The position numbers and the translations under genes are program-made. This document shows, piece after piece, positions 1 through 11,839 of a stretch of 64,000 bases of DNA (within the stretch, counting starts at the first letter, position 1; each line of letters opens with the position of its first letter). Below the pieces are notes generated by a model that worked only from the letters and a program-made list of their open reading frames with translations, was not told the DNA's origin and searched no databases. Source of the stretch: Euptelea pleiosperma. Its lineage: Eukaryota > Streptophyta > Magnoliopsida > Ranunculales > Eupteleaceae. Where the stretch lies: NCBI GenBank assembly GCA_035048495.1, contig CM068546.1, positions 14,576,435 to 14,640,434 of the forward strand, in the 5' to 3' direction.

Positions 1-135
1 TTGACCATTATTTGGAGTACTAGAATCCAACGGGCTTATTTTTGGTTTGCAGATCCACATAGGGATTGGACAAACATCCTAACGATCAGTATCCTCTAAG
101 AATGCCACGTGGCTCATATTGTGGGCTGTCATCGG
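1..135. repeat. Right arm of a long-inverted-repeat element (family FB1)
   Basis: The window opens inside a repeat whose arms recur at 975-1260, 14996-15290, 23966-24357, 24596-25040, 51682-52065, 54822-55140 and 62240-62345. The diagnostic right-arm order is a segment like GCTTATTTTTGGTTTGCAG, then a GTCCACATAGGGATTGG-like block, then ACATCC, then a CAGT-containing block and a CACGTGGCTCATATTGTGGG-like tail. The left arm lies outside the window. The family carries no coding sequence. Confidence 0.6.
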
Positions 136-974
136 CTTCTCTCACTACAGGCAGTCAGCAAAGTTTTACTTTGTAGGTAGGGATCTCCGATCTCTTTCTA
201 TATCTATTATCTATAACCCGCTGTGAAAAAATTGTTGACATCCGCTCTCAAAATTTCATGTGGAGCACTCTTTTGGGCCCACTGATCACACGAATTTTTG
301 GCTCACCAATTAGTAGACCTGCACACCAAAAATGAAATTGATTTGTAATTTCTAGCAGTTAGATCATTAGCACCAAAAGAAGAGCTCAAAACCAACATCC
401 AGACCCCCATCCCATTAAAAAGCTCAAATCCAATGGCTAGGAATAACCACTTAGGTTGAGTTTTGCAGTCTTGGTTCACCAAGAGGTAGGCCAAATATCC
501 ATATGGGGTCATTGGCCAAATATCCATGACGTCCACAACCACAAGTGAATCTCCACTTAGGTTGATAACTGGCCAAAAACAAAAACCAATAATTAATGAA
601 CATTGGCCAAATATCCTCACACTCATGCGATATTTGTGGTAATTGGGATTTTTCAGTATGCAAGGTTGATAATTTAGACGTCGTTTCCATGTAACTCTTC
701 CCTAAAAATTTCACATCACACAATCTATTGGCCCGCTCCCATATGAATGCTAAGTCCAATTCTGCTAAGACGCTCACATACGTCCATATGAGCCAAATGA
801 CATTCTTAAACACCACTACCACTTGGTTGTTTGTTCCATCCAATGGCCGAGCAAGGGGTCACGTGCCCCCCTCAAGTTTGAAAATCTTAAACAAAGAGAA
901 AAAATCTGAAATTAGCTTTTTATTTGAATGTAGTGCCCCCCCCCCCCCCCCCCCCCCGAGATTTAGTTTACCAC
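136..974. other. Non-coding stretch with a C21 homopolymer
   Basis: No convincing gene. Short ORFs on both strands are unsupported by codon pattern or motifs. A run of 21 C lies at 937-957. The segment 197-230 (TCTATATCTATTATCTATAA) resembles a Helitron 5' end and could be the left end of the Helitron whose genes start at 3718, but this is weak. Confidence 0.4.
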
Positions 975-1260
975 CCCTATTAGAGGAAGCTGACTGTATG
1001 AATGTTTGAGCAGTCCCTAGGTTGACGAATAGACAAAAAATCAGCTTCATTACTGGTTTCAAACCATTGGATCTTTGTACCCCAAATAATGCTCACATTT
1101 CACGGTTAAAAATTAACCTATGAAAACGACGCCAATCCAACACTTAAAAATCACTAATCAAGCTAATTTTTGGTCTATATGTTCACCTAGGATTGAGCCG
1201 AACATCCATACGGTTAGAAATCTCTAAGGATATGCCATGTGTCTCATATTGTAGGCGGTT
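975..1260. repeat. Long-inverted-repeat element, family FB1, near full length
   Basis: Two arms in opposite orientation. The left arm has a CTGACTGTATGAATG-like block, then AAAAAATCAGCTTCATTA. The right arm has ACTAATCAAGCTAATTTTTGG, then a GAACATCCATACGG-like block. The spacer contains a central pair built on the same AATGCTCACATTTCACGG motif seen in other copies. No ORF. Confidence 0.6.
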
Positions 1261-3717
1261 CTGCGAATTGATTGTCCCCCCTTGAACAAAATCCTTGCTC
1301 CACTGATGGAAATGGTTGTTCCATATTCTCCTTTTATAACCACAGCTTTGCCAATCTTCCATTTTAACAAAAAATATTATAATCATCAAAATATAATCCA
1401 TAGAGATTGCCAATTAGGATGATTGGTAGTGTGTTTATCCACGTTGACATTCAATGATTTTTTTCGTATTTTCACAAAATAACCATTCATCGATTAAGTA
1501 ACGTAGTTAAAATAAATTACAGGTATTTAAGAGTTTTCAATGAGAGTTTGCAATTTTCCTTCTTCAAAACGTATATTTCCAAAACGTGACTCTCTAACAA
1601 TACGTCTTTGTATCTTTCTAAAACTTATTTTTCTAAAACATCTCCTCTTTCCCGTCTCTGGGTTTACCTATACAATCTCTTCATCTAAAAATAAAAATTA
1701 ATAATTCTTCTTTAACAAGCAATGATTTGGAATGGATTAGCATGATTCCTACCTCCATGCGATAAGCATTCTTTTTAGGCGTAGACAACGTCTATCAATC
1801 TCCTCAAACTATTCTTTTAATAAAAAAAAATTGATTACAAATCATATTATTCGAGTATGCAAATCAACAAAACATTATATCAAACAGAGCTTATAGAATT
1901 GATCACGTAAATAACTCGAAGCTTTAAAAGCAATTGAAACCTTATGATTTTGATTTATAAATTTATGATCATAATAGATCAAATTGGAATATAGTTGGAC
2001 AAAATTTATTTACTTTAACAATAGCCAAAAAAGATAAAAATAAATTGGACGAAAGAGAGAGAGAAGAAATTTTGTTACAAAATCAAGAGAAAATAGAAGC
2101 CAAGCCCAATTCTTTAGCTGTGGGTGACAAGTTTGCACTTTAAAGTAATTTTTTAATGTTTGTCAGTATAGTATGCACTTAAAAAAAAAAATTCAATGAG
2201 AATTTTACTTTCTTAGCCGTCTAAAGAATATAGCACATGAGATAGTTTATTTATCGTCAGTTTGGATCATGATTTCTCAGTTACAAGCAAATATCTTCTT
2301 CACATTAGTTTAGTATGTTTATTTTTATTTCTTCTATTCTCCATTTTTCCACTGTTTCTTAGAATTCAATGATTGTTGTTTTTAAATTTCAGTTTGTTTT
2401 TTTCTTCTCACCAAATAAAGTGAAAGGTCAAGTTACTCATGTCCATTTTATAATTGTTCTACATATCTTATATAGGGAAACTATTCTAGATATTTGAACT
2501 ACTACTCAAGGACGCTACTGAGAGTAACTAAACATTGTTTTGGAAGATTAATATATTATATGATTTAATGGCTCTTATATTTTAATCTGACAACATATTC
2601 TATATAATTGTGAGTGATCCCATTCATATTCCATGTTATAAAATGCTTTATTTTTTTTTTTAAATACCATCTTCCCCACTATCAAAGTTTTCGCTACTAA
2701 GATGAAACTTTTCATATCGGGGATGAATAAGTTTCACATTTCCCAATTATAATTATAACACAACACAACACCAAATGTTGTACAACATTTTCGTAAGTAT
2801 GGTTGCTACCATGTTTTTCTACAATTTCAAGCCGCTTAACAAGCATATTTGACTCTTCATAACATTCTTCCACCTTTAAGTTATTACCCTGGCCCATCTT
2901 TTTCTAATTAAAATATCTCAACAAATTTCACATCATTAAAATATCTCCTTCATCTTTTCTTATATTCAATTTTTTTTAATTGAGGTAACAAATTTCACAT
3001 CATCAAAACATCTCCTTCATCTTCTCTTATATTCAATTTTTTTTAATTGAGGTACATGAATCGATTGATATTAGTTTTTAATAATATTGAAGTCATGTTG
3101 TTAACTTTAAGACATAGTCTGGTTCTATAGAAAACCTTCAAATATTTTCGCGTGGTAATCTATTTTGGACCAGCTTAATTATAAAAGACGCGTCCATTAA
3201 AAATCGATTTATGATTGATCATAAAGATAGTATATAATATAAAATTAAAGGATTAAATTTCTCTAAAAATAGGGACTTCCAAAAAAACTAATTTTTTTAA
3301 AGAAATACATATTATAAAAAATGAGCTTATCTCTTAAAGAAAATAAACAACATGAATGTAAATATGATACAATATGACACATATGCAATTGGACAAATTT
3401 CTTTTCTGTTCTGCAAAATTTAATATTGTCTTTTTCATTTTGCAGATATCGTTAAAAAAAAGTCCCCCAGACAAGTTTTCATTAATTCATTATTCATTAC
3501 CATTGTGATTTATTATCTTCGCAATTTTATATTTCTATCCCTTTCTATTCAAAGGTATGATCTTAACATAAATTTTTGTTAGAATAATTTTATTTGCTTA
3601 TTTCTATATAATTCTCTTTTATCATTATTTTAATAAAATTATTCGTCATTATATTGCTTAGTTATAATCTTCGTATTTCATTCTATATTGTTATGAGCAT
3701 GATTGTTATGCAGTTCT
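1261..3717. other. AT-rich non-coding 5' region of the Helitron
   Basis: No supported gene. The base composition becomes strongly AT-rich and matches the introns of the Helitron genes that follow, so this is probably the promoter and left flank of that element. It contains a perfect-looking tandem duplication at 2921-3054. A splice acceptor (TTATGCAG, ending at 3713) just before the first ATG suggests an upstream non-coding exon. Confidence 0.5.
2921..3054 (+). repeat. Tandem duplication, 67-bp unit, two copies
   Basis: Units start at 2921 and 2988 with ACAAATTTCACATCAT and end in TTTTTTTTAATTGAGGTA. They differ at about three positions. Each unit contains a small AT-rich inverted repeat (TTCAATT...AATTGA). 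Confidence 0.85.
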
Positions 3718-6700
3718 ATGGATTCTGGATATTCAAATCGGGCTAAACATGCTCGACAACTAAGAAGATACATTATGGCTCAACGTAGAAATCGAAGAAA
3801 TTATCTTACTCGCTCAATTCATAATCTAATTTCTGAAAGTATAGGCTTAAACACAATGTCTATAAGTCATTATTTTGGAGAAAATGTTGGTGGAACTTTA
3901 AGATTAAATAACTTATTAGGTAAGAATAAATATTCTATAATTATTACTTTCATAATTACTATTAATATTTAATTAATTTATTATAAAATATAAATGATTA
4001 TTCAAATGGTAATTGAAGGTCAACAATCTTTGGGACAAGAAAGAAGACCACTGCAGCATAACATCAGAAATACAATTTCTCGAGGGGTCCAAGGTTTAAA
4101 TAGAGAATCAACTATACAAAGATGCAGAAGAAGGAATTTAGAATCGGCTCATAATACAAATGATGTCATCAATCATAATAGGACGCGAGTAAATAATTTC
4201 TCTGAAGAAAATGATGATGAAATTCCATCAACATCTGCATTGATTGGTAAATACAAAATTTTATTAATTTTTAGTTTAAAAATAATCATTTACTATAATA
4301 TTATGTCATAACTTTTTATTATGTAGCAGTTGATGTTTATGATTCTATACCAAATGGAGAATGTAACAGAAATATATCCGATAGCGAAGACGAAAACACA
4401 ATGATAAGTACACAATATATATTATGATTCATTTCTTACAACTTTTCAATATTTTCAAGTATTCTAAATAAGTCAATATTCTCTTCAGGAAAACATTTTG
4501 AGTTATGGGATTTTGGCGAGCCAATTGAAAATTGCTATTTTTGTGGCGCAATTGTTTGGTATGAAGAGAGGAATAAGAAGGCACAAAGACCTATTCATCC
4601 AAAGTATACGATATGTTGTCAAGAAGGAAAAGTGCAACTACCACTATTAAAAAATAGTTCGAATTTTTTGAAACAGCTAATGGACTATAATGGGGGAGCT
4701 ACATCAAAATATTTCAGAGAAAATATTAGATCTTACAATTCGATGTTCGCATTTACATCAATGGGAGGAATTATTGATAAAAAGATTAACAATGGTCGTG
4801 GACCTTATGTCTTCAGAATTAATGGACAAAATCACCACAAGATTGGTACTTTACTACTTACAGAAGGACAAAGACCAAAGTTTGCACAACTTTACATATA
4901 TGACACTCAAAATGAAATCTTTAATAGATTTAATGTCGTTTGTAAAGAAAATGGTATAAGATGTTTGAATTCAGATATAATTGATGGACTACTAAAGATG
5001 TTCGATAAGCATAATGAAATTGCAAAAGTTTTTAGAATGGCAAGAGATCGCTTTGAAGAATCTGATTTAATTCAAATTCGTATAAGGCTTATCGGAACAC
5101 GTCAAAAAGATGCAAGACAATATAATTTGCCAACATCATCAGAAGTGGCTGCACTTATTGTTGGAAACGGAGATGCGTTTGATGGAAGACGAGATATCAT
5201 TGTAGAAGAACGAGACTTTGGTTTAAAAAGGATAAATGAATTGCACCCAAGTTTTATGGCAATGCAATATCCTATATTGTTTCCTTATGGTGAAGATGGA
5301 TTCAAAATCGGTATTTTATATAGTGATTCTCGAGGAAGGCAAGCAACAATGCGTAATACAATAAGCATTCGAGAATACTATGCTTTTAGAATTCAGCAAA
5401 GAATAAATGAAAGACAAACGTTAATTCAGGGTGGTCGTTTATTCTAACAATATTTTGTTGATGCTTACACATGTATTGAGGAGGACAGGTTATGCTGGGT
5501 TAGAAATAATCAATCTAAAATAAGAGCTGAATTATACCAAGGATTAAAAGACGCAGTCGTAGCAGGAGACACGACTCCAGCCTCTGCAGGAAGACGGTTA
5601 ATTCTACCATCATCATTTACCGGTGGCCCAAGATACATGGTACAAAATTACCAAGATGCTATTGCAATTTGCAGATGGGCAAGCCCTCTTGATCTTTTCC
5701 TTACTTTTACTTGCAATCCAAAGTGGATTGAAATTAAAAAGTACTTAAATTTAATCCCAGGACAACAACAAGAAGATATGCCAGATATTGTTACGAGGGT
5801 TTTCAAGATTAAACTAAATCAACTAATGAAAGACTTGCGTCATGGTAAACACTTTGGAAGAGTCATAGCTGGTAAGTTACTCATTTCAATTACATTACAA
5901 AATCGATTCTTTTTAATTATAATAATAAATAATGCATTAGTTTGACTAATTTTTTTTCCTCAGCTATTTACACAATTGAGTTTCAGAAAAGAGAACTGCC
6001 ACATGCTCATATTCTATTATTTCTGCATCCCGGTGATAAACCATCAAGTCCTGCTCATATGAATAAAATTATATCTGCTGAATTGCCGGATAAGGATAAA
6101 GATCAATTGGCATATGAAGCAGTTGTTCAAGTTATGATTCATGGACCATGTGAAAGATTGAATACAAAGTCACTTTGCATGATAAATAGAGAATGCTCAA
6201 AGCACTATCCAAAGAAATTTTGCACTCAAACATCCATTGATGAAAGTGGCTTTCCGATTCACAGAAGAAGTAACAATGGAAGAACAGCTTTGAAAAATGG
6301 GATTGAAGTCGACAATAGATGGGTTATTCCTCATAATCTCGATTTGATAATAAAATATCAAGCTCATATAAATGTCGAGTTTTGCAATCGAACAAGAGCT
6401 GTCAAATATCTATTCAAGTATATTAATAAAGGGCAAGACAGAGCAACTGTTGTGATTGAAGAAAATGTTTCGAACAATGATATAAATGATCAACAAAATG
6501 TCAGAAATGTTGATGAAATCAAAACATACTTAGATTGTCGATATATTTCTGCATCGGAAGCATGTTGGAGAATATTAAACTTTGAAATTCAGTATCGAGA
6601 CCCAAGTGTTGAAAGACTTTCCTATCATCTTCAACATGAACAACCTATTTTATTTCAAGATAGGGATAACTTAGCTGATGTGCTAAGCAGAAGTGATGTA

Positions 6701-8881
6701 GAAACAACAAAATTTACTCAGTGGATGAATGCAAATAGATTATATGAGGATGCAAGGGAACTAACTTATGTTGATTTCCCAACAAAGTGGGTTTGGCATA
6801 AAAAAGAGAAGATATGGGCAAGAAGAAAGTCTGGGAAAAAAATTAGAAGAATATATTATGCACATCCGACTTCAGGTGAGAGATTCTATCTTCGTATGCT
6901 TTTAAATATTGTGAAAGGTCCACGAAGTTTTGAAGAAATTAGAAGCGTAAATGGTGTCATCTATCCTACTTTCAAAGCTGCATGTTTAGAACTTGGTTTA
7001 TTGGATGATGATAATGAATGGCATGAAGTTATTGATGAAGCAAGTCATTGGTCTTCCGGACAGTCATTGCGAGAATTATTTGTTACGTTATTGTTATTTT
7101 GCGAATTAACCGATCCATTAGAATTGTGGAATAGACATTGGGAGTTGATGTCAGATGATATTTTACGTCGTGAAAGACGTATATTACATGATGAAGAACT
7201 TCGCCTCACTGATGAACAAGTCAAAAATTTGACATTATATGAAATTGAAAATATTTTAAACAGAAGCAACAGGTCACTTAAGGAATTCCCTGTACTCCCA
7301 TTCCCAGATGTGTCATTCCAAATTCAAATGGAAAATAGGCTAATACGAGAAGAGTTAAACTATAATTGCAATATACTTTCTACTGAGTTCTTCGAAATGT
7401 GTGAATGATTGAATGTTGAGCAGAAAGAAGTTCTTGATGTTGTTACAAATGCAGTGGACACAAAATCGGGTGGCTTATTTTTTGTTTACGGGAGTGGAGG
7501 AACTGGAAAGACGTATCTTTGGAAAACTATAATAACAAAGCTATGATCGCAAGGAAAGATTGTATTAACAGTTGCTTCTTCAGGAATAGCATCGCTACTA
7601 CTTCCGAGTGGTAGAACTGTGCATTCAAGATTCAAAATTCCTATCATTGTCGATGAAGAAACAAGTTGTAACATCACTCAAAGGTCTCAACTAGCAGAGT
7701 TGATATGCAAAACTGATCTTATTATATGGGACGAAGCACCGATGAATCACAGAAATGCTATTGAAGCAGTGGATAGAACTTTCAAAGATTTACTACGATT
7801 CATAATTCAAAACTCAGAACAAAAAGTATTTGGTGGGAAAACTGTTCTTTTGGGAGGAGATTTTAGACAAATTTTGCCAGTAATTCCCAAAGGAACCAGG
7901 GAGACAATTGTAAGTGCTTCAATCAACAAATCTCATATATGGCAGCATTGTCGTGTTTTTGTATTAACAAAAAACATGAGAATAGAACATGGAAATTTTG
8001 ATAGAACAACGGAAGAATCAATGTCAGAGTTTAGTAAATGGGTATTAAACCTTGGAGATGGTAACTTGCCTGCAATTTCAATGGATGGAGATGATGAACC
8101 TACTTGGATCAAAATTCCTAACGAGTTTATGATTCCAACGGAAAATGATCCTATTAGTCAAATTGTATGCAGCACTTATCCTAATTTGATTAGTAGATTT
8201 CAAGAAACTCAATACTTGCAAGATAGATGCATCTTGGCTCCTACAAATGAAAGTGTAGATGAGGTGAATTCATTTGTTATTTCATTTCTTTCAGGCGAGG
8301 TACATAAATACTACAGTGCTGATACGATTAGTCCCATATCTGACAATATTGAGAATCAAGATATTTTATTTCCAACGAAATTTTTGAATACATTACAGTT
8401 CTCTGGAATACCGAATCATGAACTCAAGTTGAAAATTGGAATTCTGATTATGCTTCTTCGAAATTTAAATCAGAGTTCGGGTCTTTGTAATGGTACGAGG
8501 CTAATTGTAACTCGATTGGCTAAAAGGGTTATTGAAGCTGAGATAATGACAGGAAATAACATTGGCAGTAGAGTCTTCATTCCAAGAATAATAATGTCTC
8601 CAACTGAAACAAATTGGCCATTTATCCTTAGACGGAGACAATTTCCTGTTAAAATATGTTTTGCAATGACAATCAACAAAAGTCAAGGACAAACATTAAA
8701 GCATGTTGGAATTTACTTGTCAAAGCCAGTTTTTAGTCACGGACAATAGTATGTTGCAGTTTCACGCACATCATCACGTGATGGACTCAAGTTTTTGATA
8801 AAGAATAATATCAATGAAATAGAAGGTTATACACAAAATATTGTGTACAAAGAGATTTTTAACAATTTACCTTCAGGTAAT

Positions 8882-11748
8882 TGATATTCGCTCAAAAGTG
8901 CTTATTTTAAGCAATTATCCTTTTAGCGTAATTGCATTCTCCTACGTTAAAATGCTCTATTTATCTACTTTTCTATGTAAGAGTCTCTTGTGTTACGTAG
9001 AACACACTTTTTTGGATGAAATGGTATATTTGCATGCATTAAACACATTTTTGGAAGTCTAGACATGTAGTCATTCTGATAGAGTCTCATTACGCGCTTC
9101 TTCTGTCGTAGGAAACCCCGATGGGACAAATCTCGAGACTTGCGAGCCCACATCGATCAGGAAAGCCCACTATGAAAGCTTAAAGAGCCCACATGCTATG
9201 ACTAGAAGATATTGGCCAAATATGAGCTGAATAAGAGGACCAAAAAGCCGGCCCAAAGAACGGAGAGAGCAGGAGAGCCAATGACCAAGAGACGGACCAA
9301 AGCGTTTAAAGCCACATGAGTCAGCAAAGAATGATAGTCTACTCTACTGGAGAAGCGTGAGGATGGTCACAGTGAAAACCAGGGTTCTAGACCCTCTGCC
9401 AATACTTTTATCTCCATTTTTTGATATTTTCTCTCTCATCTCTCCTTATTCTCTCTCTCTCTCTTCATCTCTCGGTCCTCGAATCTACTGACCTAACCCC
9501 AGAACTCCTGCCCATCGGCTCTACCTCATTTCCCTTAGCTTTTTGACCGTTGGATCTTCCATCGGACCGTTGGATCTTCAAATGGACCGTTGGATCTCTC
9601 TAGATCCGTTGATCTACCAATCTGGGTCCCAATCAAGTCACCATCCATCCGATCGCCATCAGACTGTCTGTCACATCATCAATCCATGTGGGCCAGTAGC
9701 CGGGCCCATCATCATCGACCCACTATCCGACCAGTTAGTGGACCTCGTGAATTTCTAAAGAATTTTAATTAAATTTTAAAAAATGGGGGGTCCACTAAAT
9801 GGGGACATTCCCCAAGGAAAAGTAGACTTTTACTTAAAATATATATATATATATATTTTTTTTTTTTATTTCAAAAATACCCTATTTCCATTAAAGGAAA
9901 TAGGGAGCTTTATAAGAGGAGGGAGAAGGGTTCGTTTGAACCCTAATCCCCCTCCAATCTATTCCATTCTCTCCCTCAAGCCCTCGTGCGCCTTTTTCCC
10001 TTCTTGTTTGGCCGTTTTCCTTTTCTTTTCCACCTTCTTCTTCATCTTCTTCACCACGTCATTGCCGGAGTTGCAGGCTGCAACTCTGGCCGATCAAGAG
10101 CCACCCACCTGCAACTCCAGACGGTGGCAGACCTCCACCACGTTTTCACGCCCCTCCCCACGATTTCACGTTGTCAACCTCCAGCATTCACCCATACTCA
10201 AGCCAAGCCGGAGTTGCAGGTTGTAACTCCGGCTAACTGTTGCAGCTGCAACCACCACCGTCCTTCACCATCATCTCCTCTCTCTCTTGTTCAACATCAC
10301 AAGCCGCCTGCTCCACCTCCATTAACGCTTGCTGTCGGCAGTAGCAGCAAGCCACCATCAGATCCAATGCCGCCTGCACCATCATCATCGTCCCCCCTTC
10401 AAAACGCACGGTCTGCATCCTCTCTACGCCCCAGCACCCATCTTTCCTCTCTCATCTTCATTGCATACATCCCAGCCATCCACCATTGTTCTTGCTGGGC
10501 GAACCAGCAAGAACAGATTGACATCACAGCATCACTCCGCCCAAACAAGAAAAAGAAAAAAAAAAAAAAGGGAGAAGAAAGGAAGAAGGAGGAGGGGACG
10601 TCCTTACCTGCTGTCCAGATCGCCTCCAGCAGCTGCTCCCCTCCACGTTCTGGTAGACGTCCTAAACACCCTAGCCGCCCTCATCAACTCCTCCATTGCA
10701 CGGTCTTACAAATCTAAAAAAAAAAAAAAAAAAGCCGTGCTGTCTTGAACTCCACAGCCACCGTCTCCACTTCTTGCAGCACCCTTATCCTGCCTAATTA
10801 GCATCTCCTTCTATTATCCTCCTCAAAACCAGTCCTCCTTAGCCACCATCTTCTCACTTCTCACCAAAAAAAAAAATCAAAAAAAAAAAAAAAACCAGAA
10901 ATAGAGAGAAAAGAAGAAGAAGAGGAAGCAAAGAGAGGAGGCCTACCTCCATCGTCTTCACCATGATGCACCTCATGCGCCCCCAAGCCATTGGCCTCTC
11001 CAGCAGGTTTGAGGAGCAACCCATCGACTTGCACTTCTGAGTTGCAGGTCTCTACTTCACTGCCATTGCCTCCCTCAAGGTAGATCTCCACCATCGTGCT
11101 CCCCACGGAATACCATTGCTGCATCTCCATTAAAGGACATTAATGTCCTCTCCTTCAACCTACACTTCTGGGCCAGCGAACCCTCTTCCACAACACTCCA
11201 CGTGACTGTTTCATCTTCAACACGTGGTGGTTCGGTAAGAAATATTTGTCATTTTCCCTTTCTAGTTTTCTCTCTCTAAAGGCCTCATCATTTTCTCTCT
11301 CTTTTTGATCTTCTCTCTCTAGATTTTTTTTTATGCTTAGGAGTCATCTTTAATGCTTTGTAACTAGTTCATCTTTCTTGGAATTGTAAGTTACTTTCAA
11401 GTCATTCCAATAAATAAAAATGTTTATTTCATGCAAAGTACTGTCTTTTATTCTGTGGTTGTTTCTTGAGTAGCTCAGGTCAATTTCTCTCTTTAAAAAT
11501 CGCCAACAAGTATTTTAAATCAATAATCATTCTCACCACTCCATCCTTCTTAATAACAATTTCTAAGAAAAATTCGTCATTTCATGTTCACTGCTTGCAC
11601 AAACTAACCCCGAGTGCGGATCGACATCCGACACGAATCCCTATACAAAAAGCTCATATTTTGCAGTATTAAAATTCGGATCAAATTACAAATTGTGTTG
11701 AAGTTAGGGTTTCCGTAACCAACGACGCGGAAAAAAATCCTACTTTCA
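8882..11748 (+). mobile_element. Solo LTR (2867 bp) of the long-LTR family, copy A, with 5-bp target duplication
   Basis: Starts TGATATTCGCTCAAAAG and ends CCTACTTTCA. It is flanked by GTAAT on both sides (8877-8881 and 11749-11753), so both ends are certain. No internal domain or second LTR is present, so it is a solo LTR left by LTR-LTR recombination, or a short LTR-like insertion. Landmarks: three GACCGTTGGATCTT-like repeats near 9545-9600, a TATA-like TTTATAAGAG at 9908-9917, paired GAGTTGCAG/CTGCAACTC motifs near 10067 and 10210, AATAAATAAA polyadenylation-type signals near 11410, and the conserved CGGATCGACATCCG hairpin near 11617. ORFs inside it (for example 9986-10717) are low-complexity and unsupported. 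Other family members: 35558, 40576-43206, 43207-47384, 44413-46904, 58654-61357. Confidence 0.9.
9908..9917 (+). promoter_or_regulatory. TATA-like box of long LTR copy A
   Basis: TTTATAAGAG follows a conserved block (CCCTATTTCCATTAAAGG) and precedes a leader with GAACCCTAATCCCC. The same block, with TTTTAAAG in place of TTTATAAG, occurs in copies C, D and F on the minus strand. Position in mid-LTR fits a U3/R junction. Inference only. Confidence 0.45.
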
Positions 11749-11839
11749 GTAATATAAATCTATTCAAAATTATTTAATAATTATAAACATGTGTTTATAT
11801 TTTTACTAACATTAAATTTTGTTACAGCTACAATTGAAG

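Noticed and set aside
937..957. C21 run as a regulatory or quadruplex site
   Set aside because: A plain homopolymer next to a repeat border; could also be a sequencing artefact.
9783..11130. Long ORFs (for example 243 aa) in LTR copy A
   Set aside because: CT- and CCA-rich leader sequence gives stop-free frames by composition; not conserved in frame in copies C, D or B.
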